Assembly: GCF_014207375.1 (NCBI RefSeq)
Contig: NZ_JACHEE010000003.1
Coordinates: forward strand, 186,001-250,000
Direction of reading: 5' to 3'
Source: Arthrobacter sp. AZCC_0090
GTDB lineage: Bacteria; Actinomycetota; Actinomycetes; Actinomycetales; Micrococcaceae
DNA length: 64,000 nt
Shown: positions 8,315-15,980 of the stretch, one piece after another
How the letters are laid out: each line of letters opens with the position of its first letter
Position numbering within the stretch: position 1 is the first letter of the stretch
The notes under the pieces: generated by a model
Seen by the model: the letters and a program-made list of their open reading frames with translations, nothing else
The model's database searches: none
What the model was told of the DNA's origin: nothing
Translations under genes and position numbers: made by a program

Positions 8315-8343
8315 GCATTATGGGGTTAGACGCTCTGGGTTAG
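8300..8343 (+). repeat. tandem repeat of the terminal codons plus stop
   Basis: Three units follow one another: GCGTTGTGGGGTTAG (the real end of the MarR gene, Ala-Leu-Trp-Gly-stop), GCATTATGGGGTTAG (the same peptide in synonymous codons), and ACGCTCTGGGTTAG (Thr-Leu-Trp, one base shorter). A fourth, decayed copy may follow at 8344. Confidence 0.85.
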
Positions 8344-8454
8344 GCCTGCTGGGGTGGGGTGCCAACCGTCGTTCACCCACGGCGTAGGCCGGAACGGACT
8401 AACCGCGGCAGTGTATTCGTTGATATAGACACCATCGGTTACAGGAGGTGCGCG

Positions 8455-9453
8455 ATGAGTACGTTGCCGGAAGAAGCTTTTCCCGAGGACATCCCTGACG
8501 CCCCATCGGACGACGAAGCCTTGGACGCCTACTCGCGGACGGTCATGCACGTGGCGGAAACCGTCACGCCGCATGTTGCCGCGTTGGAGATGAGCAGCGC
8601 GCGCAGGAACGGCCAAGTGAGGATCGGAAGCGGATCGGCCGTAGTGTTCACGGGGGATGGCTACATGCTGACCAATGCGCACGTGGTCTCCGGTCTCCGC
8701 TCCGGGAGGGCGATCTTCGCCGACGGAACACACACCGACGTCGAACTTGTGGGTGCGGATCCTCTGTCCGACCTCGCCATCGTTCGGGGGCATCGCACCC
8801 CGCCGCCTGCCATCTTGGGCAACGCGGAATCCTTGCACGTGGGCCAGTTGGTGATCGCCGTGGGCAACCCGCTAGGGCTCGCAGGATCGGTGACTGCCGG
8901 CGTTGTCAGCGGACTTGGCCGTTCAATTCCGGTCAGGTCTGGCCGGCACAGCCGGGTCATCGAAGACGTCATCCAGACCGACGCAGCGTTGAATCCGGGC
9001 AATTCCGGGGGAGCTTTGGCCGACACCAAGGGGCGGATTGTTGGAATCAATACCGCCGTGGCGGGCCTGGGCCTCGGGCTTGCCGTGCCCATCAATACCA
9101 CCACTCAACGGATCATCGCCGCCTTGCTCAGGGACGGTCGGGTACGCAGGGCATACCTGGGCCTGGTCAGTACCCCTATTCCGTTGGAAGCAAGTGCGGT
9201 GATCCGGACAGGCCAAAAGGAAGCGCTCCGGGTAGTGGAAGTCATCGCCGGGTCTCCGGCAGAGCGGGCAGGACTGATTGCGGGCGATTTGGTCCTCAGC
9301 GCGCAGTCACGGGCCGTGTCCAGTGCGGAGAGCCTTCAGAAGCTCCTGTTTTCGCAGGCGATAGGGGAGCCATTCCCCCTGACGGTCTTGCGCGACGGCA
9401 AGATCCATCAAATCGTTGCCGTACCGAGCGAAATGACCGACGCGGACTCATGA
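8455..9453 (+). CDS. HtrA/Deg-like trypsin-family serine protease with PDZ domain
   Basis: A 332-aa protein with an S1C chymotrypsin-fold protease domain. The triad is visible: His in MLTNAHVVSG, Asp in SDLAIVRG and Ser in NPGNSGGAL. A C-terminal PDZ domain follows (SPAERAGLIAGDLVLSA). Unlike most HtrA proteins it has no signal peptide or transmembrane anchor at the N-terminus, which starts with an acidic stretch, so it should act in the cytoplasm. The ATG at 8455 has AGGAGG six bases upstream; the open frame extends upstream but without a start signal. A strong terminator follows, so it is probably monocistronic. Confidence 0.9.
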   Translation: MSTLPEEAFPEDIPDAPSDDEALDAYSRTVMHVAETVTPHVAALEMSSARRNGQVRIGSGSAVVFTGDGYMLTNAHVVSGLRSGRAIFADGTHTDVELVGADPLSDLAIVRGHRTPPPAILGNAESLHVGQLVIAVGNPLGLAGSVTAGVVSGLGRSIPVRSGRHSRVIEDVIQTDAALNPGNSGGALADTKGRIVGINTAVAGLGLGLAVPINTTTQRIIAALLRDGRVRRAYLGLVSTPIPLEASAVIRTGQKEALRVVEVIAGSPAERAGLIAGDLVLSAQSRAVSSAESLQKLLFSQAIGEPFPLTVLRDGKIHQIVAVPSEMTDADS

Positions 9454-9484
9454 AAGAGCCAGTTCCCTAGAAAGCCGGTTCGCC

Positions 9485-9523
9485 AAAAAGCCGGGGCCTT
9501 GATGGCCCCGGCTTTCTGTTACT
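9485..9523 (+). terminator. Rho-independent terminator after the HtrA-like gene
   Basis: A 12-bp perfect stem (AAAGCCGGGGCC / GGCCCCGGCTTT, 9487-9515) has a TTGAT loop and ends in TTT. On the minus strand the same stem is followed by a short T run, so it may also end the small gene that converges on it. Confidence 0.85.
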
Positions 9524-9659
9524 TCTTCCTCATCCTCAAATGGGCCACGGGATCCACGGCAGCGTCGGATTCGTGCTTGGCACGCTTCACGGCCCGTTTT
9601 TCCTTGATGGACTTGATACTCTTCTTCGTCTCGTGCTGGTGAGGCGCTTTGTCAGGCAT
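9519..9659 (-). CDS. small Lys-rich conserved-type protein (46 aa)
   Basis: A 46-residue, very basic protein reading MPDKAPHQHETKKSIKSIKE and onward with KRAVKRAKHESDAA. GGGAG lies seven bases before the ATG. The composition resembles small Lys/Ala-rich proteins seen in many Micrococcaceae, whose function I do not know. A nucleic-acid- or ribosome-associated role would fit the charge but is inference. Its 3' end overlaps the terminator of the converging protease gene. Confidence 0.7.
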   Translation of the reverse strand: MPDKAPHQHETKKSIKSIKEKRAVKRAKHESDAAVDPVAHLRMRKK

Positions 9660-9700
9660 GTCATGCTCCCTAACTACGGATCTTCCCTGAGATCCTGCAA

Positions 9701-9722
9701 AGAGGGTCCTGAAAGGCCCTCT
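9701..9722 (-). terminator. hairpin between two minus-strand genes
   Basis: The inverted repeat AGAGGG / CCCTCT has an inner CCT/AGG pairing and a one-base bulge. On the minus strand it is followed by only TTT, so it is at best a weak terminator of the 124-aa gene or a spacer hairpin. Confidence 0.35.
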
Positions 9723-9779
9723 CCTTGTAAGTTACGCCTGTTTCGGCCGAAAGCAACCGGCCGCCAAACGGACCAACAG

Positions 9780-10154
9780 CTAGGCTTCCGACGCCGGAAC
9801 GTCCACAATGCCCACGAACCGCGAGCCGATTCCTTCGTACTCGCTGCGGACCTCGCCGGGCAGGATTCCTGGAACCTCGCTATTGCGGTGGTGCCCGCAG
9901 AAAACGTAGGTGAACTCAGGCCACCACTTCTTGGGACGGGCGGCCTCGGTGTAACCGCACACGACACAACTCAGGTGAACCCAGACGGGACGCTTGCCGG
10001 TGCGGTTGGCGCGCGATTGGACGAGCCACTGCGGTGGGTTGTCCTGCAGCTCGGTCAGTTCGGCTTTTGAAAGCCTGGACGGGATGCCGTGGCGCTGGGC
10101 CATTTCCATCGAAATATCAAGGGCCAGTGCGGCGTCACGTCTGCTAATCACCAT
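9780..10154 (-). CDS. conserved hypothetical protein with Cys/His cluster (124 aa)
   Basis: I do not recognise an assigned function. The central segment contains CVVCGY and, 17 residues on, FVFCGHH-like FCGHH, a CxxC...CxHH pattern that could bind zinc. Several aromatic residues (KKWWPEFTY) lie between the pairs. The gene stands alone between a small Lys-rich gene and a divergent exporter. No clear Shine-Dalgarno sequence precedes the ATG at 10154. Composition and codon use look like a real gene. Confidence 0.7.
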   Translation of the reverse strand: MVISRRDAALALDISMEMAQRHGIPSRLSKAELTELQDNPPQWLVQSRANRTGKRPVWVHLSCVVCGYTEAARPKKWWPEFTYVFCGHHRNSEVPGILPGEVRSEYEGIGSRFVGIVDVPASEA

Positions 10155-10222
10155 TCAACGATACGGGACGATCGCCGTGGCAGAACCCCGGAGGAATCCC
10201 GGCCTCAGTGGACAGACAGGCG

Positions 10223-10228
10223 TAGGCT
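10223..10228 (+). promoter_or_regulatory. -10 element of a leaderless promoter (exporter gene)
   Basis: TAGGCT ends six bases before the ATG at 10235, which places the transcription start at or next to the start codon. It also supports the ATG over the GTG two codons upstream. Confidence 0.55.
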
Positions 10229-10234
10229 GTGGTC

Positions 10235-11680
10235 ATGACCGACGCAGCGGCCCTGCTGCCAAGCACTCCGCTGCAAAAGCGGGTCCTTGTTGTGGCTATT
10301 GTGGCTTCATTCATCGCCATTTTGGATGGCTTCGTAGTGAACCTCGCGCTCCCGGCGATTGGCCGCGAGCTGGGTGGTGGACTTGTCATCCAGCAATGGG
10401 TGGTGGATGCCTACCTCTTGACCCTGGGCGCGCTGATCCTGGTTGCCGGGTCGTTGTCCGACCATTTCGGACGTGCGCGGATCCTGGAATGGGGACTCGC
10501 CGGTTTCACCATGACGTCCGTCATCTGCGGGCTCGCCTGGAACGGGGAGGTGCTGGTGGTCTCACGGGCCCTGCAGGGGATCGCCGGAGCACTCCTGGTT
10601 CCCAGTTCGCTCGCCATGATTGTCACCTTCTTCTCGGGGCCGGCGCAGTCCAAAGCGATCGGCCAGTGGTCCGGCTGGACCAGCGCGGCAGCTATCGTGG
10701 CTCCGCTCATCGGTGGCGCCTCGGTGGATCTGTTGTCCTGGCGCGTCATCTTCTTCATCAACGTGATTCCGGCGGTCGCCGTCTGGCCGATTTTGGCGGG
10801 GTTGCGGAAGTCCGACGCCGCCACGGACAGGAACAAGAGGATCGACTATCTTGGCGCCTTCCTGGCCATGGTGGGACTCGGTGGCCCGGTCTACGCCTTC
10901 ATTGAACAGGGGCGGATGGGCTGGGGGAACATGCTGGTCTGGATGCCCCTCGCGGTCGGGGTGGTCGGGATGACCCTGTTCGTGATCCACGAAGCCAGGA
11001 CCCCGGAGCCAATGCTGCCCCTCCGGCTCTTCGGCATCCGCAACTTCGGCTGGGGAAACCTGGCCACACTGGCGATTTATGGTGCCCTCTCGTTGGGCTT
11101 CTTCGCGGTGGGCATCTATTTGCAGCAAGTGGGAGGAATGAAGGCCACGACGGCCGGCATCGCTCTGCTTCCCGCGACTGTGATCCTGATGCTCACGGCC
11201 TCGTTCTTCGGCGGGCTGGCCGGCAAGTACGGTCCGCGGTGGTTCATGACGGCGGGTCCGTTCATCTGTGGAATCGGGTTCCTCATGACCATGGCGGTCC
11301 AGGAGCCCCTGAACTACTGGACGCAAGTGCTACCCGGGCAGATCGTGTTCGGAATCGGCCTCAGCACCTTGGTGGCGCCCCTCACCGCTGCGATCCTGGG
11401 GGCCGTTCCCACCGAAGAGGCAGGGATCGGCTCCGCCGTGAACAACGCGGTAGCACGTATTGCAGGCTTGATCTGCATCGCATTCGCCGGGCTCATCATC
11501 GGCCCGGTCTTCAGCCGCCAAGGACTCATCAATGCGGTGGTGGTCACCGCTGTGCTGTTCTTCATCGGGGCGGCGGCATCCGCCGTCGGGATCCGGAACC
11601 CGGTCTTGGCCCCTGCGGTGACGGAATCTCCGGAAGGTCCAGCCCCCGACGACGGCGGGACGGCAGCCCGGCGCGCCTGA
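10235..11680 (+). CDS. DHA2-family (14-TMS) MFS drug exporter
   Basis: A 481-aa membrane protein of the EmrB/QacA type with about 14 hydrophobic helices. Motif A-like SLSDHFGRARIL follows the second helix, LDGFVVNLALPAIGREL matches the motif D region of helix 1, and GWTSAAAIVAPLIGG is the motif C (antiporter) region of helix 5. These proteins export toxic organic compounds with proton antiport. It has no adjacent TetR or MarR gene, so regulation is not visible. The ATG fits a leaderless transcript. Two 17-bp direct repeats follow its stop. Substrate is unknown. Confidence 0.87.
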   Translation: MTDAAALLPSTPLQKRVLVVAIVASFIAILDGFVVNLALPAIGRELGGGLVIQQWVVDAYLLTLGALILVAGSLSDHFGRARILEWGLAGFTMTSVICGLAWNGEVLVVSRALQGIAGALLVPSSLAMIVTFFSGPAQSKAIGQWSGWTSAAAIVAPLIGGASVDLLSWRVIFFINVIPAVAVWPILAGLRKSDAATDRNKRIDYLGAFLAMVGLGGPVYAFIEQGRMGWGNMLVWMPLAVGVVGMTLFVIHEARTPEPMLPLRLFGIRNFGWGNLATLAIYGALSLGFFAVGIYLQQVGGMKATTAGIALLPATVILMLTASFFGGLAGKYGPRWFMTAGPFICGIGFLMTMAVQEPLNYWTQVLPGQIVFGIGLSTLVAPLTAAILGAVPTEEAGIGSAVNNAVARIAGLICIAFAGLIIGPVFSRQGLINAVVVTAVLFFIGAAASAVGIRNPVLAPAVTESPEGPAPDDGGTAARRA

Positions 11681-11681
11681 A

Positions 11682-11715
11682 CAGTGCTTTCCAAGACGCA
11701 GTGTTTTCCAAGACG
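11682..11715. repeat. 17-bp tandem repeat after the exporter stop codon
   Basis: CAGTGCTTTCCAAGACG and CAGTGTTTTCCAAGACG lie head to tail, starting one base after the stop codon. Unlike the other gene-end repeats in this window they do not include the stop. Confidence 0.85.
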
Positions 11716-11753
11716 CAGCCCGCTCCAGTGACTGCGGTCCAGCGACAGTTTCG

Positions 11754-12467
11754 TCAGCGTTCCGCGAGGACGCAACCTTCGTGAGCGGTGTCCGTCGCCA
11801 CCCACAGTGCGGAGGTGACTTCATCGGCGAGGTCGTAGTCGCGACTGCCCGGACCTTTGCCGATCCGTACCACCAGGGCGCCTCCGAACGGTTTGCGGCC
11901 AATCACTTGGATACTGGCGTCAAGGTCGATTTCCTCCGCGGACAGGTAGCGCAGCAACTCGGGGTTTTCGTCGCTGATCCGGGTGATCCTCCCTGAGTGG
12001 CCGTCGTCGAGCTCGATCATCCGGTGCGCGTGCGGCAAGGTCACCGAACCGTCCGCTGCGGGGATGGGGTCACCGTGGGGATCCCGTCCGGGATTGCTTA
12101 GCTTGGCTGCCATACGATCGATGAAGGTGTCCGAGACGGCGTGCTCGAGCATTTCGGCCTCGTCATGGACTTCGTCCCAGCTATAGCCGAATTCCCGCAC
12201 GAGGTAGGTCTCGATGAGGCGGTGCCTGCGGACCATGCCGAGGGCAAGCTGCATTCCTTGGGGCGTCAAAGTAATGGCGCTGTAGGGCTGGTGGTCCACC
12301 AGGCCTTGGTCCTTGAGCTTGCGGACCATCTCCGAGACGGAGGAATTGGCGACGCCTAGCCGCTGTGCCAGCTGCGAGGACGTGATGGGTTTGTCCTGCC
12401 ACTCCGTGAAGGAGTAGATGACCTTGACGTAGTCCTCGATCGAGGAGGAGGGCGCACTGGTCTTCAC
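11754..12467 (-). CDS. mntR: DtxR/MntR-family metal-dependent regulator, Mn-type ligands
   Basis: A 237-aa iron/manganese-type repressor. It has an N-terminal winged helix (residues about 1-75), a dimerisation and metal-binding domain, and a C-terminal FeoA/SH3-like domain. The positions that separate MntR from DtxR/IdeR both look MntR-like: Asp12 in SIEDYVKVIY sits where DtxR has Met10, and Glu105 in AEMLEH sits where DtxR has Cys102, with E108 and H109 next to it; H82 and E86 are also present. It should therefore sense manganese. The GTG at 12467 follows TAGGCT by seven bases, suggesting a leaderless mRNA. Its targets are not evident in the window. Confidence 0.85.
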   Translation of the reverse strand: MKTSAPSSSIEDYVKVIYSFTEWQDKPITSSQLAQRLGVANSSVSEMVRKLKDQGLVDHQPYSAITLTPQGMQLALGMVRRHRLIETYLVREFGYSWDEVHDEAEMLEHAVSDTFIDRMAAKLSNPGRDPHGDPIPAADGSVTLPHAHRMIELDDGHSGRITRISDENPELLRYLSAEEIDLDASIQVIGRKPFGGALVVRIGKGPGSRDYDLADEVTSALWVATDTAHEGCVLAER

Positions 12468-12474
12468 GGTTCCA

Positions 12475-12480
12475 AGCCTA
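12475..12480 (-). promoter_or_regulatory. -10 element of a leaderless promoter (mntR)
   Basis: TAGGCT on the minus strand ends seven bases before the GTG start at 12467. Confidence 0.5.
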
Positions 12481-12496
12481 TCGTGAACCGGCGGCC

Positions 12497-13273
12497 TCAG
12501 ACCTTCCGCGCCCGCCAGCTCTGCGTGAGGTACGGCAAGGGGATGACCTCGCCCTCAGTGTGACCCAGATGCTCGAAGAGATACCAGTCGAGATTCCCCA
12601 TGACCTTGGCCCGGGTGGCGTCATTCGCCCTCAAGTAGTAACTTCGGGACTTCACCAGTTCGAGGATGTCAGCCGGCGTTACAGGATCCTCCCAACGCGT
12701 CACGTGGCTTTCGAGGCCAGCGAACTCCGGGCCCACCACAGGCCGGAAGTCTGGCTTGTGGACATCGCCAGCATGCATGATCCGCGACAAACGGTGGACC
12801 CAGGGCACCGAAGTGTCCAACTGGTTCCAAATCAAGCCGACAACACCGTGGGGCCGGAGGATCCGAGAAATCTCGGTGCTGGCTGCGAGGGAATCGCACC
12901 AGTGCCACGCTTGCGCAACGCTGACGACGTCGAATGCTGAGTCCGTCAGTCCAGTTGCCTCAGCCGTTCCCTCCAAGGCGACCACTTGGGGAAACGCCTT
13001 GCGCAGCTGCGTGAGCATGTCAGTGGAAGGGTCCACCGCAGAGACGTTCAGCCCGCGCTCGACCAGGAGCGCAGTGAACTTTCCGGTACCGGCTCCCAGG
13101 TCCGCCGCGTCCCGTGCCCCTTCCGGCAGCAGCCAATCGGCCGAATCCGCGGGGTAGCCGGGCCGGACGCGGTCATAATGCTCCCCGCCGTCCTGGAAAC
13201 TCTGACCGAGCTCAAGGCGCCGTTCCTCGTAGAGCTTGGGGCCGGCCGAGGTGCCTTTGTGTCGCGGGGCCAC
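12497..13273 (-). CDS. class I SAM-dependent methyltransferase
   Basis: A 258-aa methyltransferase of the Methyltransf_11 type. Motif I, ADLGAGTGKFTALL, is at about residues 57-70. It is followed by the acidic residue of motif II in VSAVDPSTDML and motif post-I/IV around FDVVSVAQAWHW. The substrate is unknown; relatives are annotated as generic methyltransferases. The start is GTG at 13273 with AAGGAG seven bases upstream. The gene follows the cysteine-desulfurase-like gene by about 50 nt on the same strand, so SAM-dependent methyl transfer and the SAM-riboswitch-controlled neighbour may be co-expressed. Confidence 0.85.
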   Translation of the reverse strand: MAPRHKGTSAGPKLYEERRLELGQSFQDGGEHYDRVRPGYPADSADWLLPEGARDAADLGAGTGKFTALLVERGLNVSAVDPSTDMLTQLRKAFPQVVALEGTAEATGLTDSAFDVVSVAQAWHWCDSLAASTEISRILRPHGVVGLIWNQLDTSVPWVHRLSRIMHAGDVHKPDFRPVVGPEFAGLESHVTRWEDPVTPADILELVKSRSYYLRANDATRAKVMGNLDWYLFEHLGHTEGEVIPLPYLTQSWRARKV

Positions 13274-13284
13274 GTAGCAACTCC

Positions 13285-13313
13285 TTCGTAGGACATGAAA
13301 AATACCCTACGAA
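13285..13313. promoter_or_regulatory. inverted repeat before the methyltransferase gene
   Basis: TTCGTAGG and CCTACGAA form an 8-bp perfect dyad with a 13-base spacer between the two minus-strand genes. Its proximal arm abuts the GGAG of the methyltransferase, so it could be an operator, an attenuating hairpin or a site that hides the ribosome binding site. Confidence 0.35.
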
Positions 13314-13323
13314 TCTACCGCAA

Positions 13324-14751
13324 TCAGTCAGTGCTGCAGGGAGCTGCGCCCGCGGTCCCGGGGGTGTTGGGAGCCCACTCCGGGTAGCTGCGGTGGTCGT
13401 TTGCAGGCACCCAACGGCCGGCGTCCACGACGTAATCCCAGCCGAGGCCATTGCTCTTGAGTGCCTGGATGCCCGCGATGAGCCGGGTGGCGTCTTCCAG
13501 CCGTGACCCCACGCCGAAACTGGCCCGCAGGGATCCGGACGGGAGGCCCAAGCGCTTGAGCAGCGGATGGGCGCAAAAGCGCCCATCGCGCAGGCCAATG
13601 CCGTGCTCGGCCGCAAGATAGGCCGCCACGAGGCCTGCGTCGTAGCCCTGGAGCGAGAAGTTGACCACGCCGATGGTGTCCTGGGGATCGGTGTCGCTGA
13701 AGATCTGGTGGACGGTCACGCCGTCGATCTCGTTGAGGCCGTCAACCAAATGCGAGCGGATGGCGGCTTCGTGGGCGTGCCACTCGTCATGGTCGAGGCT
13801 GGCGATGACCTGGGTAGCCCGTGCAAGGGTGGCAGCACCGAGTACGTTCGGGGAGCCGCCTTCGTGCCTGGCCGGTCCCGTGGCCCAGCTGACGGAATCG
13901 AGGCGCGCCTCGCGGACTGCTCCGCCTCCAGCAAGGTGCGGTGTTCCGGCATCGAGCCAGTCGGGACGACCCACCAGGACACCGGCGCCGAACGGTGCAT
14001 AAAGCTTATGCCCCGAGAAGACCAAGTAGTCAACATCCGCGGCGGCGATATCGATCCGGCGATGCGGGGCGAGCTGCGCCGCGTCCACCACAATCCGCGA
14101 GCCGAATTCGTGCGCCAGGGCAGCGAGGGCCTTGATGGGCAGGATCTCACCGGTCACGTTCGACGCGCCGGTGACTGCCAGGAGGCTGATGCCCCCGTGG
14201 GAGAGGGCGGTACGCACATTGGCGATAGTCTCGGCCAAGGTTCCCGCGGCAACGATGCTGCGGTGGGGGACGCCTTGCCACGGCAAGAGATTGGCGTGGT
14301 GTTCGATGTCCAGATAAAGGACTTCTCCAGTGTGCCGACCGTCCTCAACCGGCAAGCAGCCGGCCAGAAGATTGAGGGAATCGGTGGTGTTGCGCGTGAA
14401 TATGACGGAATCGTCTGCCCGCCCGCCAACGAAATCACGGACGATGTTGCGGGCGTTTTCATAGACCGAGGTGCTGATCTGGGATGCGTAGCCTGCACCC
14501 CGGTGGACGCTCGCGTAGTACGGCAGGATCTCGTTGAGGTACGCGGAAACCACTGTCAACGCAGGTGCCGAGGCGCCGTAGTCAAGGTTGGCGTAGCGGA
14601 CGTGGCCGCCCTGGATCAAGGGTGCCTGCAATTCGGCGCCGGTGACCGCGGCGAGTGGGCGTGATGCCGGAGACGGGCGGGCTGATTGCTTGTGCTGGGC
14701 TTCTCCGTCGAATTCGGAGACGGTGGGAGAAGTGAACGTGGCTGTGCTCAT
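13324..14751 (-). CDS. class V aminotransferase, cysteine desulfurase-like
   Basis: A 475-aa PLP enzyme of the SufS/Csd type, which removes sulfur from cysteine (or selenium from selenocysteine). The PLP lysine is in FSGHKLYAPFGAG, the pyridine-nitrogen Asp in IVVDAAQLAPHR, and TGASNVTGEI and the C-terminal RDGRFCAHPLL match SufS-type segments. The Cys in the last one corresponds to the persulfide-forming residue. About 50 residues at the N-terminus are extra. Translation starts just after a SAM-IV-type riboswitch, so expression should fall when SAM is abundant; that ties it to methionine/cysteine sulfur supply rather than Fe-S assembly. No suf genes are adjacent. The exact substrate is open. 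Confidence 0.85.
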   Translation of the reverse strand: MSTATFTSPTVSEFDGEAQHKQSARPSPASRPLAAVTGAELQAPLIQGGHVRYANLDYGASAPALTVVSAYLNEILPYYASVHRGAGYASQISTSVYENARNIVRDFVGGRADDSVIFTRNTTDSLNLLAGCLPVEDGRHTGEVLYLDIEHHANLLPWQGVPHRSIVAAGTLAETIANVRTALSHGGISLLAVTGASNVTGEILPIKALAALAHEFGSRIVVDAAQLAPHRRIDIAAADVDYLVFSGHKLYAPFGAGVLVGRPDWLDAGTPHLAGGGAVREARLDSVSWATGPARHEGGSPNVLGAATLARATQVIASLDHDEWHAHEAAIRSHLVDGLNEIDGVTVHQIFSDTDPQDTIGVVNFSLQGYDAGLVAAYLAAEHGIGLRDGRFCAHPLLKRLGLPSGSLRASFGVGSRLEDATRLIAGIQALKSNGLGWDYVVDAGRWVPANDHRSYPEWAPNTPGTAGAAPCSTD

Positions 14752-14769
14752 GGGACCTCACTCAAGAGG

Positions 14770-14900
14770 GACCCCTGCGTGCAGGGGATCCGCGCTTGCC
14801 GCATCCGTTCCGGACCGGCCGGGTCGTCACCCGGGGCACCCCGCCGCGATGGAGGGTTGCCGGCCAGCAAACCGGGGTTTCGCGCTGGCACTCGTGACCT
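14770..14900 (-). promoter_or_regulatory. SAM-IV class riboswitch
   Basis: Reading the minus strand, the leader starts GGTCACGAGTGCCAGCG at 14900, continues with GCTGGCCGGCAACCCTCC and GGGGTGCCCCGGGTGACGACC (the pairing partner of the first GGTC), and has the late GCGGCAAGCGCGG element. These blocks in this order match the actinobacterial SAM-IV aptamer. A GC-rich hairpin (CCCCTGC / GCAGGGG, 14772-14787) and a TGAGGT ribosome binding site follow, 5-12 bases before the ATG. Control of translation or early termination is inferred; I see no long T run. Confidence 0.9.
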
Positions 14901-14995
14901 GTAAAGAGACTAGGACACCGGCAAGGCGGGTTCCAATGTGACTCCGATTGTTAAGCGGATTATTACGGTGGCCGGAAATTGTGCCTTCTGCCGAA

Positions 14996-15035
14996 GAAAA
15001 AGTGGCGGACGCCCCGAAAATGGGACGTCCGCCGT
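14996..15035 (-). terminator. Rho-independent terminator of hisN
   Basis: On the minus strand a 12-bp stem (GGCGGACGTCCC / GGGGCGTCCGCC, one G-T pair) closes an ATTTTC loop and is followed by ACTTTTTC. Confidence 0.88.
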
Positions 15036-15058
15036 CGATTATTCAGTGAGCAGGGGGT

Positions 15059-15871
15059 TCAGAGCAGGTCGTCGAGCTCGGGGTTGAGTCGTTTGAGGAC
15101 CTCGGAGTGCAGGATCGAGTTGGTGGCTACGGCATTACCGCCGAAGGGGCCGTCCGCGCCTTCGAGGGACGTGAAGCGTCCGCCGGCCTCGGTCACGATC
15201 GGCACCAGGGCCGCCATGTCGTAAAGCTGGAGTTCCGGCTCGGCGGCGATGTCCACGGCGCCCTCCGCCACGAGGCAGTAGGACCAGAAATCGCCGTAGG
15301 CGCGGCTGCGCCAGACATCATTCTCCAGTCCGAGGAAGTTGTCGAGGGAACCGTGCTGCTTCCACTCGGAAAGTTCGGAGTAGGAAAGCGAGGCATCCTC
15401 AAGCCGTGACACATTGGATACTTTCAGCCGGGTGGCAGCGGCAAGTGACCGGCCCATGTAGGCGCCCGAGCCCTTGGCAGCCCACCAGCGCTTGCCGAGA
15501 GCCGGAGCACTGACAAGTCCCACCACTACTTCGCCCTCGTCCACGAGGGCGATCAGCGTTGCCCAGACGGGTACGCCACGCACGAAGTTCTTGGTCCCGT
15601 CGATGGGGTCGATGATCCAACGCCTCGAGCCGTGGCCGGTGCTGCCGAATTCTTCCCCGAGAACGGCGTCGCGGGGGCGGGAACGGGAGAGCTGTCCGCG
15701 GATTGCTTCCTCGGCAGCCTTGTCGGCATCGGTCACCGGGCTCAGGTCGGGTTTAGTCTCCACCTGGAGGTCCAGTGCCTTGAACCGCTCCATTGTCAGG
15801 GAATCGACGGAGTCGGCCAGGACATGGGCCAGCCGAAGGTCGTCGTTGTAGCTCGAATCGGGTTGGGTCAT
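15059..15871 (-). CDS. hisN: histidinol-phosphatase, inositol monophosphatase family
   Basis: A 270-aa Mg-dependent phosphatase that should hydrolyse L-histidinol phosphate in histidine synthesis, as HisN does in actinobacteria. Metal-binding motifs are GEEFG (about residue 72), [15 protein letters not shown] (about 85-99), and [14 protein letters not shown] with [11 protein letters not shown] near the C-terminus. The family also includes inositol-1-phosphatases, and the two are hard to separate by eye; the length and [12 protein letters not shown] segment favour HisN. The ATG at 15871 follows TAGTTT by six bases (leaderless). Its end, CTG CTC TGA, is loosely copied a few bases downstream. 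Confidence 0.85.
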   Translation of the reverse strand: MTQPDSSYNDDLRLAHVLADSVDSLTMERFKALDLQVETKPDLSPVTDADKAAEEAIRGQLSRSRPRDAVLGEEFGSTGHGSRRWIIDPIDGTKNFVRGVPVWATLIALVDEGEVVVGLVSAPALGKRWWAAKGSGAYMGRSLAAATRLKVSNVSRLEDASLSYSELSEWKQHGSLDNFLGLENDVWRSRAYGDFWSYCLVAEGAVDIAAEPELQLYDMAALVPIVTEAGGRFTSLEGADGPFGGNAVATNSILHSEVLKRLNPELDDLL

Positions 15872-15877
15872 GGTTCC

Positions 15878-15883
15878 AAACTA
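15878..15883 (-). promoter_or_regulatory. -10 element of a leaderless promoter (hisN)
   Basis: TAGTTT on the minus strand ends six bases before the ATG at 15871. Confidence 0.5.
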
Positions 15884-15932
15884 CCGTCTATTCGCCCGTG
15901 AACCGGGGAGGTAGGACGGCAAGCGGCGCGCA

Positions 15933-15980
15933 GTCAGTTGACGGTGCTGTTAATTGACCGTGCTGTTAATTGACAGTGCC
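15933..15980 (-). repeat. three 16-bp repeats of the rsgA terminal codons plus stop
   Basis: On the minus strand the units are GGCACTGTCAATTAAC (the real gene end: Gly-Thr-Val-Asn-stop), AGCACGGTCAATTAAC and AGCACCGTCAACTGAC. Each encodes Thr-Val-Asn-stop. Because a unit is 16 bases long, the three stops fall in the three different reading frames. Confidence 0.9.
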
